DNA of 64,000 nucleotides from Oscheius sp. JU75 (lineage: Eukaryota > Nematoda > Chromadorea > Rhabditida > Rhabditidae): NCBI GenBank assembly GCA_037178855.1, contig JASJZC010000002.1, forward strand, positions 2,480,001 through 2,544,000, written 5' to 3'. Positions 10,979 to 22,277 of the stretch are shown here, one piece after another. The notes beneath the pieces were generated by a model that was not told where the DNA came from, did not search any database, and saw nothing but the letters and a program-made list of their open reading frames with translations. The position numbers and the translations under genes are program-made. How positions within the stretch are numbered: position 1 is the first letter of the stretch; the number at the start of each line of letters is the position of its first letter.

Positions 10979-12632
10979 ATGACTCAACCTCTTGCGAAAC
11001 TTGAGGCGCTCCCGGCGGAACTGATCATTCAAATTCTTTCAAATCTGGACTATTTGAATGTTCTGCGTGCAACTTGTACCTGCAAGGCAATTTTTAATGC
11101 AGCCTTGAAAGAGCGATCCCTTCAAAAACCTTGGTTCAATCTCGTAATCGAAAAGGAGCGGGTAAGTGTTGCTACACCAAGTGTGGAAATGGAATTACAG
11201 AATGCGGATCACATCTCCTTCTTCTTTCATTTTCTCCCGGATAGATTCGAAGAACCCGAAGCAATATTTACGATTAAAGTTTTTGAATCGGAAAACGAAT
11301 ATTGCCTGAAATCAGATCCGAGCTCACAGTTTCAAAAAAGATTTTTCGTGCAAGGTGAGTTGTTTTTTTTTGAGCTCACTAAACGCCCAAAATGTCTTTG
11401 TCTTTCCTATGTGTATATTTCTGTTTCTGTGCTTTTCTTAAATGAAATCATTAGTTTTCAGATGACACGAACAACTTCTACCAATGCATGAATAGATTTC
11501 TCGAGCAAGCAAACATTTATAACTTGAAACTGGTACAGTTTTTGTGGTTTTTGTCATCTAAACTTGTTTCCAGAGGGGAGAACAGTCAGATGCTTTCTGT
11601 ATATTGTTAAAAACGACTTTTGCTTTAAACCAGCCTGAAAATCTCATTCTGAAGCACTGCTACGGTATCTCGCCAGTGATCCTGGAAGGTTTGTGTTTAC
11701 CTTCCTGACTCGAATTTTTCAAGACAAACAGAGACGCGAGAACAATTTAAATTAATTAATTAAACAGAAAGTTGGCTACTGCCCCGTTGTTGCTCGTGAG
11801 AGGTTCTCGGACAGACTAATCTAATCAGAGGCGCTGTTCCAGTAGAGCTACCCTGACAGGAGCAACTATCTCTCAAAGACATCAATTCTCTACTGAATTG
11901 ATTTGACTTAACTTGCAAACAATTAGTGTATGCACAAAGTAACTCTCTAATTGGCAATAATGGCTTCAGACACACAGACACACACAGAGATTTTTGGGCA
12001 TTTAGAACCAAATTAAATACTTCAGTTGCCCGAAACCTTCATGATATTTGCCGTACTAACACCACTAGGACGTTTTTTGAAGCCCTAATCTCTTCACAGA
12101 AGGTAAGATCGTTTACTTTTAAAATTTTTTTTATTTGCAGCTTATAAGATACCTTTTTGATGATTTTGGCCTTTGGTTAAACGACGAGCTCTTTTTATCA
12201 ATGCAAAATGTTCAAGAGATGATTGTCTGCGGGTATCACGGCGTGACCAGCAAAGGAATTGTTCGATTCATTACGGTATGGAAAATGATTCAGAAGCCAG
12301 AACTTTGTTTTCAGAAATGGCTCCTGAATTCACCAGTTCTACCCAGAATTGAGCTTGAAGCAGACGATAGACGGAACCAGTGTGGTTCACTGAAAAATGG
12401 CTACTACGTAGGTCATCGATCTATATACTTCAGTACAGAAGAAATGGAATCCGTCTTCAGTCGTATCTCGAGCATTGAATCAGAGGCTCTGACTATTAGC
12501 GAGGACGAACAACCCCAACTCGATTTTTATTTTGGAAACAGGCATACGGTTATCGAGAGTCGGACGTCTTTTGTGCGGCTATTTAGAATCAATACGGGTC
12601 TTAAAATCGTGCTTTTCGTGAAATGTAATTAA
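10979..12632 (+). CDS. F-box protein (nematode-type, seven exons)
   Basis: Exons: 10979-11161, 11201-11354, 11462-11532, 11574-11688, 12026-12102, 12141-12275, 12315-12632; 350 aa. The F-box is at residues 7-50 (LEALPAELIIQILSNLDYLN, then RATCTCKAIFNAA). The rest is a diverged C-terminal substrate-recognition region with no Kelch, LRR or WD motif visible, as in the large nematode FBA/FTH-type families. Such proteins recruit targets to SCF ubiquitin ligases through SKP1. The gene has the same seven-exon structure as the gene at 13727-15006 (exon sizes 183/154/71/115/77/135/318 versus 180/172/71/106/77/132/306), so the two are tandem duplicates. Intron 11689-12025 is 337 nt; the others are about 40-107. 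Confidence 0.85.
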
Positions 12633-13726
12633 GCTGGTTGAATGAACTTTAAACTGTAACCTGTAAAAACTAAACTAGTCTCTTAGTTTTGATTTAAAAT
12701 TAGCATTGACAACAGGACAACAAAAACAAAATCTCCAATAGCTTCTTCAATTCTTCAACTTCCCAACTTTCCTCAAAAACTAACTTGTCAACTTAATTCT
12801 TGCCACTTTTTTTTCTCGTGGTGACCCACGGACGGATAGACGGACGGACGGACACTATTGCACTTTAGTAGTAGAGAAATTTGCGATTTCGTTTACTTCA
12901 GGTTCTGATATTATCGATGCTATTTGTGTGGAGAGTTCGTCCATGCCGCTATCTGCAAAGCTATGAACGGTAGACAAGGTATTCAACGCACAAATAGTTT
13001 GGATCAAATTATCTTTAGATTATTAGTCGTCTCCAATAATCTAAAGATAATTTGAAAATAAATCTGTCTCCAACAGATTTATGTTTACGGAACGTTCACA
13101 CGATAGGTATCACTGGAGATCAGTTTAACAGGAGCGAACACTATGCAATTTTTGAGGAGAACTTTTGTAGAGGAGTCGATCTTAGGTCCTTTTAGGTAGA
13201 GCAACCCTTCTGATTTTCCTGCAATAATAAATGAAGGTTGGGAGCCGGTTTGTGTGAGTGTGCTTCGCTCGGGTGTTTCACAACGCTGAAATCAATGGAC
13301 TCTTATCATGACCAGCTGTTGCAAAAAACGATTGGCAATACAGCAGCTTTCTCAACAATTTTTACGCTGTGTTTTTCTCTTTTCCTCTTTTAAACTTTCG
13401 TTTTCCCATAGGATCTTTCTTTACTAAAGCGCAGTGGTGCCCGTCCGTCCGTTTGTGTCTGTCATGATGTTCGCACAATTGTCAATAGCCAAAATGCGAT
13501 ATGTCAATGCGATTTTCAAAATTTCATGATTATTAGTAACTCAAAAGACTTTTTTTCGTGAGCCAAAGCTCATGTTTATCGAAAAACTTAGATGTATTCC
13601 GATAGCATTTTTCAGTTTGCCCCGTTTCTTTTTTATTTTTCCGCGCAAAGACTAAAACTTTATTTTTCTCACACCAAAACCCTTCCTTCACATAAATAGG
13701 CTTTGCAAAGAAAAAAAACAATTTTC
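12633..13726. other. Intergenic region between F-box paralogues, with hairpins and GGAC-type tracts
   Basis: No gene is supported. Contains the paired hairpins at 13005-13082 and two simple tracts in opposite orientation: GGAC repeats near 12828-12855 and GTCC repeats near 13440-13452. The 62-codon minus-strand frame at 13533-13721 has no motif. Confidence 0.5.
13005..13082. repeat. Two adjacent perfect hairpins
   Basis: Hairpin 1 has 20-bp perfect arms (13005-13024 and 13035-13054; left arm caaattatctttagattatt) and a 10-nt loop. Hairpin 2 follows after 3 nt with 10-bp perfect arms (13058-13067, ataaatctgt; 13073-13082) and a 5-nt loop. Both loops contain CTCC. There is no open frame. The structure could be a foldback element, a cruciform-prone site, or a small hairpin RNA; sequence alone does not decide. 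Confidence 0.75.
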
Positions 13727-15006
13727 ATGATGAACACAAGTGAAACTCAGCTCGTGGAGCTCCCTCCAGAGATGCTGGCCCGTATTGAGTCATTCCTAGG
13801 CTACAGAGACCTACTGAGATGTATGTCCACCTGCAGAGCTTTCCAGAACGCAGCTCATTACTATTTGGTGCCCAAGCCGTGCTTCAATCTCCATCTGAGT
13901 TCTGTGGTAAGCTCTTGTTCTTCCAACAATAGAAAGTATTCAGCATATAGACAGAATTAGGTTCAATTTTATTCTGCTGGGGGACGAACAAGATATAGGC
14001 TTCTGGAGAAGCTATACTGTTGAGATATCCAGTCGGCTACTCTTTAACAATCAGATAGCACGTCTTAGCTCCTCTAGAGATCGCCTCTTCTATGAAGCCT
14101 TCCTAACATTCCAAGGTGAGTATGCTTTTATTGAATTAAAAGACTTTTCAAATGCAGATGATATCGAAGAGCTTTCCCAACTTATGTGCCAGTTTCTGAA
14201 GAAAGCTACGATTAGACACTGCATAATTGTATACTTTGTTGAGTTTCTATCTTTACTATTCTCAGGATGTTGGAGAGCCAGTTGTAGAGTGTTTGCATAA
14301 ATTTCCTGCCGATTTTTGCAAGAAATTATCTCTCGTCATAAACCACCCCAATGATATTATTCTACTAAAAAGTAAGTTTTGTAAAAATTTTAATAAAATT
14401 AGTCTTAGATTCAAAATGCATCGATACGCTCCACACCACTACATTTTCACAGGCTATGCTTCAGCAGCTTTTAAAAGTTGACAAAGTAGGTAGCAGACTA
14501 TTCTCAATTACCTATATATTTATAGGTTGTCAAGTGTGTTCGGGTTGACAATTCAGATGTACCACTGCAATCTCTACTTTCCTTGCGGAATGTTCATAAA
14601 ATTAGTATTTCTAGATATAACCGCTCGCTTTCGTCTGACATCATTAGTTTTGTTCAGGTTTGCATATGCGAATTTTTATGATAACCTGAAGCAAGTCTAG
14701 GTTTGGCTTCGAAGTCCTCCAACTTTGCCCACCTTTGAATATGACGACGGTGAGCCGTTTGGCGAGCAGATGAAACGCTCCGGCATTCGGCAAGGACGTT
14801 ATGTAGCTCGAAGAAAGATTCTGAATCTATCAGCAGAACAGGAAATCCGCAATTTGCCTGAAAGTTTCCGGTTCAGTCTGAGAGAAGAAACAGCCGAAAG
14901 TATTGGAATGCGATACAAGAAACATTTTGTGTTCGAAAGCCAACATGCCTTTGCTCGAGTCTTCACTGAAAGTGCAAACTTAGACATATTCTTTTACACC
15001 TGTTGA
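13727..15006 (+). CDS. F-box protein, paralogue of the gene at 10979
   Basis: Exons: 13727-13906, 13944-14115, 14158-14228, 14266-14371, 14409-14485, 14526-14657, 14701-15006; 347 aa. F-box at residues 9-50 (VELPPEMLARIESFLGYRDL, RCMSTCRAFQNAA). The remaining protein is a diverged recognition region; the C-terminus ends FVFESQHAFARVF..FFYTC. Exon number and sizes match the upstream gene almost one for one although protein identity is low outside the F-box, so the duplication is old or the C-terminal half evolves fast, as expected for nematode F-box families. The first two codons are both ATG; either could start. Confidence 0.85.
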
Positions 15007-16218
15007 ATGGTTCGGGTTACTTGAAAAATGAAATTCTTTTCCTATCTGCCTTTTGATCTCTTCACCCCCCTCGGGCACTTCTCGCCTCACATAATTCGCA
15101 AAACAATGCGTCTCCTCGGTCTCTGATGATTCCCGCCAAATAAGTGACTGTAAAGGGCAGAGACACAATAAGTGTGGCGATCATATCGTCCCCGCGGGGC
15201 ATATAAGCCCTGACAACTGGAGGTCATCCACAATTTTTTCACTCTCCTTTTGGTGGTCTCCATTCTGTAGAGGGGCAAAGAGTCACTTTCTCCTTCTCGG
15301 GATGGCCACCGGTCACACAATGCAAGAATTGCGTAATTATGGCTCGAGAGAGACTCACTTTTCTTCGAGAACGCGTCTAGAAATCTTGGAGGGCAGGTTC
15401 TGCAAGCATACGCGTCTGTTCGAAATAAGTATCTTGAACTTTTCTTTTTGCTATCCCTTACCCACCGTTGCGCACCGCCTATTTGTAAATGGTCAATACT
15501 TTTGCTGCATATTTCAACATCTCTAGAATTTTCTGTTGTTTCAGAAGTTGTTTTGAATTGAAGCTGTTTCAGAAACTTCTGCACAAAATATCCTAAGAAC
15601 GGATGTCTCAGCTATAACCAAATTGTTGAACTTTCTACTCCAGAGTATTAGAGAAAGCTATTGTTATGGTCCAACCCATACCATTTTTTTTTTTTTTTTT
15701 TTTCATTCATGCGCAATGGACCCCTTAATATCAGATTTAATAGAAACTTACCTTGTCCAAGGTCAGACAAGTCGGCTTAAAAGCTCTATACCATTGGAAA
15801 CGAATGTCCAAAGATGAATGTGACACAACTTTAAAGTTTTGCCCACATAGTTTATGACTGTGCGTTCCAATCTATCATGCCAGAGGGTAATTGTCGCCTT
15901 CACATTCTCGTTGCCGCATTCCTACCTACTGTTAGCTAGCTGGTTCCCCCCCTCTTTCTCTCTCGAGCCAACAGTCGAGATCTGCCACCTCGAATCGACA
16001 AAATCCCCGATCTAGCCTGGCTACACAGAGGCTTTCGCTTTTTCATTTCTAAGAGGATTGTCCCCTCGGGCACATACAGAAAAGGCAGTCAGTCTGGTGG
16101 CGCCTAGTAAACAGCTTCCTGTCCCTCCTATACAGTCACTTTCCCGCGGTCCCACTCTTTAACAATGACACTCATCTTTAGACTCTCCTTTTCTTTTTTC
16201 ATATTCTCCTTTCAGGAA
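15007..16218. other. Intergenic region, no supported gene
   Basis: A 165-codon minus-strand frame (15584-15087) lacks motifs, splice context and homology to anything I recognise. Contains a run of 20 or more T residues at about 15686-15706. The right end carries CT-rich sequence up to a cctttcag at 16208-16215, four bases before the next start codon, a candidate trans-splice or 5'UTR acceptor. Confidence 0.4.
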
Positions 16219-19200
16219 ATGGAAGCCACGGTGCGGTTAGCGGCAGTCCTACTGGTGGTTTTTGATTTGGGTTTGTGGTCCGATACCTTAGAACAATTGA
16301 ATTTCAGTTATTGGACAAGGAAACTTTGCCAGATGTCTACCCAGCAGACCTGACTGCTGTGACCGGCATCGATTTTGTGTCTTCTGGTCGCAGAGGAATG
16401 AATGCAACCTTAATCCGAAGTGGATGGCACGGAACTGTCAGGTAGGGAGAAAGCGACAATGACAGTAACAATATTCCAGGTCTCCTGTGGAGTCTGTCGA
16501 GCCTTCGCCACCTCAGCTGCACCTCCACCACCATTTCCCCGCTCCCCGGACAAACTCCGTAAGCATCCTCCTTTCTTGAAAAGACTACCCATTCAGCGCC
16601 GAGAGATCCAAAGGCTCCGCCTGGCTGCAATTCAATAACTGCTGTCGAAGTAGAAACGCGACAAGTTTTTTCCGTGGCTTCTATGCGCAGTCGCTTCCGA
16701 CAAATCGGATGTGCTGAAGTACAGGTCTAAAAATAGGAGGGAGACAAGGAATAGGACAAGTTTAGGTTCCAAGCGATTGCTCGGTGAATCATTGTTTCCA
16801 TCAAAATTTCCGAAGTATTGATGGGACCTGTAACAATCAGAAGAACACAGTTATGGGAGCTGCCTTCTCTCCCTTTGTGAGACTTCTTCCGGCAGCTTAT
16901 GATGACGGGATTGGGTCACTAGTTTGTGAGTACTGGACACTGTCTCTCTATGTCTCTTTCTCAGTCTCTCTGTTTCTCTGTCTGATCTCTGTCCTTCTGT
17001 CTCTTTTTCTCCCTGTCTCTCTATCCAGGCCTCAGGACGTTTTTAGCTTCCACGATACGCAACCGTCCCAATCCCCGAGAGGTTTCTCGATTCCTGGTCT
17101 CTTCAAGTCGTGTGGTCGAGACTTCTGCAAGCAGTATGATGATGCAATTCGCCCAGTTCATCTCTCACGACGTGACCAAAAATGCCATGCTGACTACCTG
17201 TGACTCTTGTAGTCGAGGCGGCGAGCGATGTGCCCACATTCCTGTATCTCCCAATGATCCCAGGTGACTCACCCAGTACATCTGACCTCTCCCTTTCAGA
17301 CGGATTCAGTGCATAACCTTCACCCGCTCCTTTCCCATCTGCGGAACTGGTATGGGAGGACGGATCAGGGATCAGTTGAACGAAAATACTGCTTTCATTG
17401 ATGGTAGTCTGGTAGGAGACAGAGAGACACTGGTTCACCATCAGAAAATTACAGATCTACTCATCAGAAGCAGTCACTCTCCGGAGCCTGAGGACAGGTC
17501 CAATGCTAAAATCAGTCGTGGTCAACAATAAGGTCTTCCCTCCGAACAATGGAAGAGACTCGATGACTGTCGGAGATGACAGAGCTAGCATTTTTGTGGG
17601 TCTCGCTGCTCTACATACCTCGTTCTTGAGGCTTCATAATACGTAAGTCATAGCGGAGAGAGTGAGAGAGGCTGTTTGAACAGGGATTCGTAGACCGCGA
17701 ACTGGTTGAACTTTACTCTTGACTATCATACTCTCTCACTCTCTTAAAGAGTTACCAAAGACACTGACAGAGACTAGAGGCTGGAATTTGGTCGAGTTAC
17801 CTAGATGACTACTGAACCAGATTTACTCTCTTTATCTCACAATCAATTCCTCTTCAGAACCTTCCCTACTCGTGACCTTTCCTTTCAGACTAGCTGCCCG
17901 ACTGGTCAACATGAATCCTCATTGGAGTCAGGATCGAGTCTTCCAGGAAGTCCGAAAGATTGTGGGTGGTCTGATCCAGAACATTGTCTATAAAGAATTC
18001 CTCCCGACTCTTCTCGGTCCCTTTCATGATCGCCTCATCCCGGCCTATCAAAAGTGAGAACTCTCTGAAACCACAAAATTTTGATAGGTACAATCCGGAA
18101 GTGAACCCTGGAGTTTTGAATGAGTTTGCAACGGCTGCTTATCGTCTCCATGGAATGATACAAGAGGACTATCCGCTAATCAATGACAATTTCCGTGAAG
18201 TCGGCAGGATGCCCTTCATCAATGGTGTTCAGAACATTCAACAGGCTTTGGGAAGCATTGATGCTATCTACAGGTGAGTGATAGAGAGACAGACAGAGAG
18301 GCTGAGAAACAGAAAGACAAACAGAATCAACGCTTCCAGAGGTTTCATCGCCACCCCTGCTCGTAGTCCCCAAAGAATCACAACCTCTGTCACTGAGAAA
18401 ATCTTCTCAGGGACTGGAGACATGGCTGCTATCAACATTCAGGTTTTTTAGACCTTCCTGTATAACAAAACCTTTTCAGAGAGGTCGAGACCACGGAATT
18501 CGATCCTATAACGAATACCGCAAAGCTTGCAAACTGCAGCCAGTCACCTTCGACCATTGGACGGAAGTTTCGGATCCGAAAGTGAGAGACAGAGTAAAAG
18601 ATCTCTATCGGCAAGGTCCGGACCATGTAAGCTGGTCAATTTCGACCGTTCGACACAATTCAGATCGACTTCTTCGTTGGTGGAACGATAGAAGAGCCTC
18701 CAGAGGGCGGTATGGTTGGTCCCACATTCGCCTGTGTTATTTCCGAGCAGTTTGTGAGGCTGAGAGATGGGGATAGGTAGGCATGTTTTGAGAAGCGTTG
18801 AAAAGGAAAATTAAAGATTCTACTTTGAGAATCCTGGCGTCTTCACTACGGAACAGCTAGCCGCTTTGAAGAAAGTCACTCTGTCGTCTATTCTATGTGA
18901 GACTGGAGATAGGTGAGTACTGTAGGACAAGTAATAGCTACTGTCGGAATGAAAAAATACACTGACCTTGGAAGAGCCGGAGGACCATCTCTGACGTCGT
19001 CTGGCGAGCGAACGGGAGAGCCTTGACAGGAAATGACAAGTACTTGGCATGCCTGATCTTCTTGACAATTCAAAATAAATAGAGAACATCATCAAACCTT
19101 AGCATACAAAATAAATAGAGAACCATCATCAAACCAAAGCGTTGGCAATTATTCGTTTTGTATGGGACACAAATATAGAAATTTTCTTTTTCAGAATGAC

Positions 19201-19303
19201 CAGGATCTCTCCTCGTGCCTTCCATCTCGACCAGGATGGCAGCAATGCAATCCCTTGCAGTTCCATCCCCGGTCTCAACCTTAATCCATGGAGGGATGTC
19301 TAG
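16219..19303 (+). CDS. ShKT-domain plus animal haem peroxidase (SKPO-like), secreted
   Basis: Fifteen exons totalling 2007 nt, 668 aa (16219-16270, 16308-16441, 16480-16558, 16597-16724, 16766-16925, 17029-17263, 17300-17411, 17455-17642, 17889-18053, 18088-18273, 18340-18442, 18480-18626, 18664-18776, 18817-18912, 19195-19303). A signal peptide ([18 protein letters not shown]) precedes a ShKT domain (about residues 30-65, [13 protein letters not shown]), a Pro linker and a full peroxidase domain: [13 protein letters not shown] (distal His), [26 protein letters not shown] (catalytic Arg), AAYRLHGMI (proximal region), [13 protein letters not shown]. This domain order is that of the C. elegans skpo genes, which act in cuticle cross-linking and pathogen defence. 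Oddities: the two residues that form ester links to haem in myeloperoxidase (Asp before the distal His, Glu after the Arg) are Ser and Ile here, and the proximal motif is RLHG rather than RFGH. Confidence 0.9.
19071..19135. repeat. 29-bp tandem duplication inside the last peroxidase intron
   Basis: caaaataaatagagaacatc at 19071 recurs, with one inserted C, at 19107-19135. Both copies lie in intron 18913-19194, the longest or second longest of this gene. It looks like a recent local duplication without coding effect. Confidence 0.7.
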
Positions 19304-19999
19304 TACCGTTCTTTTTCTTTTGTCTGTACACTTTTCTCTTCATGTGCCATTGACAGATGACATGTTGCCTAGACTGAAAGAGCTTAAATTTCGAGCTTTG
19401 CTATACTGGTTGTACGAATAAATTCGTCTCTATCACTGACTCTATGTCTCTCTGCTTCTATCTTGTTGTCTCATTGTCTCCCTGTCTCTGTTTCTCGATC
19501 CCTCCACGTGACTCTCCAGTAGTTTGCTTTGTTTTCCCCCTTGCAAAACCTCTACAAATCGTGCTAATCACTGTTCCTAATACCTCCTCGTTACGTCTGC
19601 TTGGGTCATCGTGCCGGAACAAATTGACCAGAACCACCTATAAAGGAGAGAGGCGTCCTTTATAATTAGTACTGGAGGCTCTTCGGAAGACATTTGTCTC
19701 TCTCCTTCTGGCCTAGTGACGTGTTGTAGCATGTTACCAGGCCATTTGTCTCCGAGACCTGATTTTCAAGAGCGGGGGTCTGTCTGGGCCACAAACAGAA
19801 TCAAAGAGCTGCTCCTCCAGCCCACATATTTTCTGCTTCTCCTCCTTTCAAACACACACCGATGACTTATTGTTTCATTGGGCCCAAACAAAGCTGGCCC
19901 TTGGGGCCTGTGTAGGTGGGGAGGAGATGCAAAAGAGATTCCTTTGTTTTGATCGCCGCCTTTCGCATATTATATCTGGTAGTTTTTCAGAGTGGAGAA
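19304..19999. other. Intergenic region with CT-rich tracts
   Basis: No gene is supported. The 3' flank of the peroxidase includes AATAAA at 19418-19423 as a likely polyadenylation signal (spacing about 115 nt after the stop). The rest is CTCT-type low complexity and unannotated sequence ending in agtttttcag (19981-19990), a candidate trans-splice acceptor for the next gene. Confidence 0.4.
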
Positions 20000-20859
20000 A
20001 TGTCTATCTATGCACTGCTGCTGCTTTTCTTCTCCACGGTACAGATAGCTCTGGGGAGAGTCAATACGGTGAGTCGACCAACTTGTGTTCAATCTCTCGT
20101 CTTGTTTGAAGCTGTGAGCAGCGAAGATATAAGAGAGAATAGGAATGAGCCTTTTGTCATTTTCCCATGTTTCTGAATCAGTTAAGAAAAGGAGTCAGGA
20201 TAGTGCAGAGAGTGTGAAATTCCTATCAGGAAAAGTCATTTCCTGAAGTTCAAAAATGTACTGTTTGCTGTTTGGTAACTAAGTATTGCTACGCAGATAA
20301 GACGTTCTTAGAGTCAGATTTGGCACCTGTCCAGCTCAGAACGTGATTCGCATGCAACTGAGCATTGGTTACGAGTCAAGCTTTAATCTTAACGTCAACC
20401 TATTTTCTATTTGGGACTACCGAATCCCTAGGGTTGAAGACGTTTTGGTCGGTTACTGAAGGTTTTCTGCTCAAAGAACCTTCAGTTGTGCTAATTTCAC
20501 TCTTCATTTGGACACAGAAGTCTCCGAAAATGAATTGTTACCTATTTTTAGCCGAACAAAATTCTAATTAAGGAGAACATTTTCCGAGCTCTTTGGGATC
20601 CGATTGGCAAACTTATTAGTCCCACCTCCTCCCACTCACCATCTCTATTATCTCAAGTGGGAGCTGGACGTTGATTGGTCGCGTACTAGAGTCACGCAAC
20701 GGTTATTTTCAGTTCCTTCCAGCTGATCCGATCCTCCGTTTCGTTCTGGAGACGGAACCGTCTGTCTACTGGGCAGAGAGTCAGCCCGTCGAGGACAAGA
20801 GACAGTATTCGGCGAGAGAGCTGAACAACATGCTGAGAAAGACGTGGCTTGGACGATGA
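20000..20859 (+). CDS. Candidate neuropeptide precursor with one C-terminal amidated peptide
   Basis: Two exons, 20000-20068 and 20713-20859, join in phase 0 to give 71 aa. Exon 1 is a signal peptide (MSIYALLLLFFSTVQIALG). The C-terminus reads VEDKR, then QYSARELNNMLRKTWLGR. A Lys-Arg site followed by a peptide ending Gly-Arg-stop is the classic layout for cleavage and amidation, so the predicted mature peptide is a 16-residue, N-terminal Gln (possibly pyroglutamate) peptide ending Trp-Leu-amide. The ELNNML core is faintly reminiscent of PDF-type peptides (ELINxLL), but that is weak. The alternative is a small secreted protein of another kind. An agtttttcag 10 nt before the ATG suggests trans-splicing. 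The 644-nt intron may hide a further exon. Confidence 0.55.
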
Positions 20860-21465
20860 TAAACTATTTGGAATGTTTGAAAATCTGGTTTTGGATGGCA
20901 TATTATTTTTCAAAAGCTACATTTCTTCTTAATGTTGTCCCCGTTGTCCTTTCCAATATACCCGCCATCGCTTCTTAGGTACCAGCTCTGACTGCTCGAA
21001 TGTTCTTTGTACGCATTCCAGTGCTTACTCTTTCTAGAGATTAAATTTGTAAAACAAATTTTTTTTAACAATCCCGTGTTTCCTGATGTTGCACCAGAAA
21101 AAGGTTCTTCCGAAGAAGTGAGACTCTGTATGTGAAAAGATTCTTTGTCGGAACATGGAACTTACTGAACTTCCAGGCAAATCCTTCTCCGTCGTTCATC
21201 TTCAGAGAGAGATATATATGTGATAAAGGACACCCATTTTATAACCATTATTTCTGTATGTTCACATAGTACGAAAACTGGACCATGTCCAAATAAGGAT
21301 GGAAATGTGGACAAGAAGGGGTCACCGACTTAGCACTATCGAGCACCACCACCCCCCGTGTTTATACAGTCATATTTGATGAAGCTCATGGTCTCGTGTA
21401 GTGCAAAACACAAGAGGCTGTGAGTATTTAAGCGACTTAATGAATAGGTTATTCCATCCACAAAA
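20860..21465. other. Intergenic region, no supported gene
   Basis: No coding exon is supported. A TATTTAA string at 21424-21430, about 36 nt before the ATG at 21466, is a possible core promoter element. A 75-codon minus-strand frame at 21563-21336 is antisense to the next gene's first exon and is a shadow. Confidence 0.4.
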
Positions 21466-21863
21466 ATGTCTCGTTTCTCTCTGTCTACTGCTGCTCTCCT
21501 CTTCCTCGTCATCATCCCTTGTGAAGTTCTCGGAATCCGAATCGTGAACAATATGGGTCCCAACGTCGTGGTCTCAGCTATCTGTACCGGTCCCGATGGT
21601 AGACGAATGAGATCGTTGATGGATGGACAAGATTGGTCCTTTCAATTTAGTGAGTCTTCTCGATTCCAGTAAAAAAAAACGTTGCAGAGGAAGACCCTCT
21701 CAGGCCGGAAAGTTGACGCTGTTTTGTCCGAGCATATAATGGGTACGTCTTTGTAACGTTTAGAAATTTGTGTTTCCACAGAAAGTCCAAAACATGGGCT
21801 GTGGACAATAGTAAAGCCTACAGCCTTCGCGGAGACGGCATCTACGAGTTCCATAGCTGGTGA
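21466..21863 (+). pseudogene. Secreted protein resembling plant S1/SPH self-incompatibility family, frameshifted
   Basis: Exon 1 (21466-21649) encodes a signal peptide (MSRFSLSTAALLFLVIIPCE) and IRIVNNMGPNVVVSAICTG, then LMDGQDWSFQF. Exon 3 (21782-21863) encodes KSKTWAV, then GDGIYEFHSW and stop. This order (V-x-I-x-N-x-hydrophobic-Gly, a Cys in the second strand, L-x-x-G-x-x-W-S-F-x-F, a later L-x-F-C, an aromatic strand and a terminal D-G-I-Y) is the S1/SPH fold signature known mainly from plants. The middle exon (21688-21742) spells LTLFC in one frame and AYNG in another; in the frame set by a GTGAGT donor it meets TGA at 21714-21716. Total exon length is still a multiple of three. So the gene is either a pseudogene, carries an assembly or sequencing indel near 21725-21735, or is spliced in a way I cannot see. 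The family call is mine from motif order, not a search. Confidence 0.45.
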
Positions 21864-22277
21864 GCTGGGAAGACGGGAATTTGTTTGTGGTACTGTTGAT
21901 AAACCATCTCATCTGAATTTTTCGTATGAGTATGATCGAAAGATTGACAATGTTCAAAGCCACTGGTGCATCACGCAGTTAACTGGAGGTTCGCGACTTC
22001 TCACCTTTCGGATAGAGCATAGCACTTTCGAGTTTTGCCATGTATTGCTAAACTGTAGAGCAGAGCAAGCGCTACAACTTCACCAAATCTCATTTAGCGT
22101 TTGAAGCGAGTTTTCAAGATGAGAAGGGAGGAACGGATAAAAAAGGTTGGCAGCAGTTAGCTAGTAATATTTGAAATCATGTGGCTGTCTGTAGAACTGA
22201 TTGATGACTCAACTATTCATTTACACCAATTATTGCAATTATTAACTCAATCTCTTGGCAATATTCAAAAGGAGTGT

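Noticed and set aside
15087-15584. 165-codon minus-strand open frame upstream of the peroxidase
   Set aside because: Composition and lack of any motif suggest chance; it ends in sequence reading CT/GA tracts.
21817-22106. Open frame of about 95 codons downstream of the S1-like gene
   Set aside because: No ATG at its start, no clear acceptor, and no match I recognise; the S1-like protein's DGIY end at 21863 makes a continuation unlikely.
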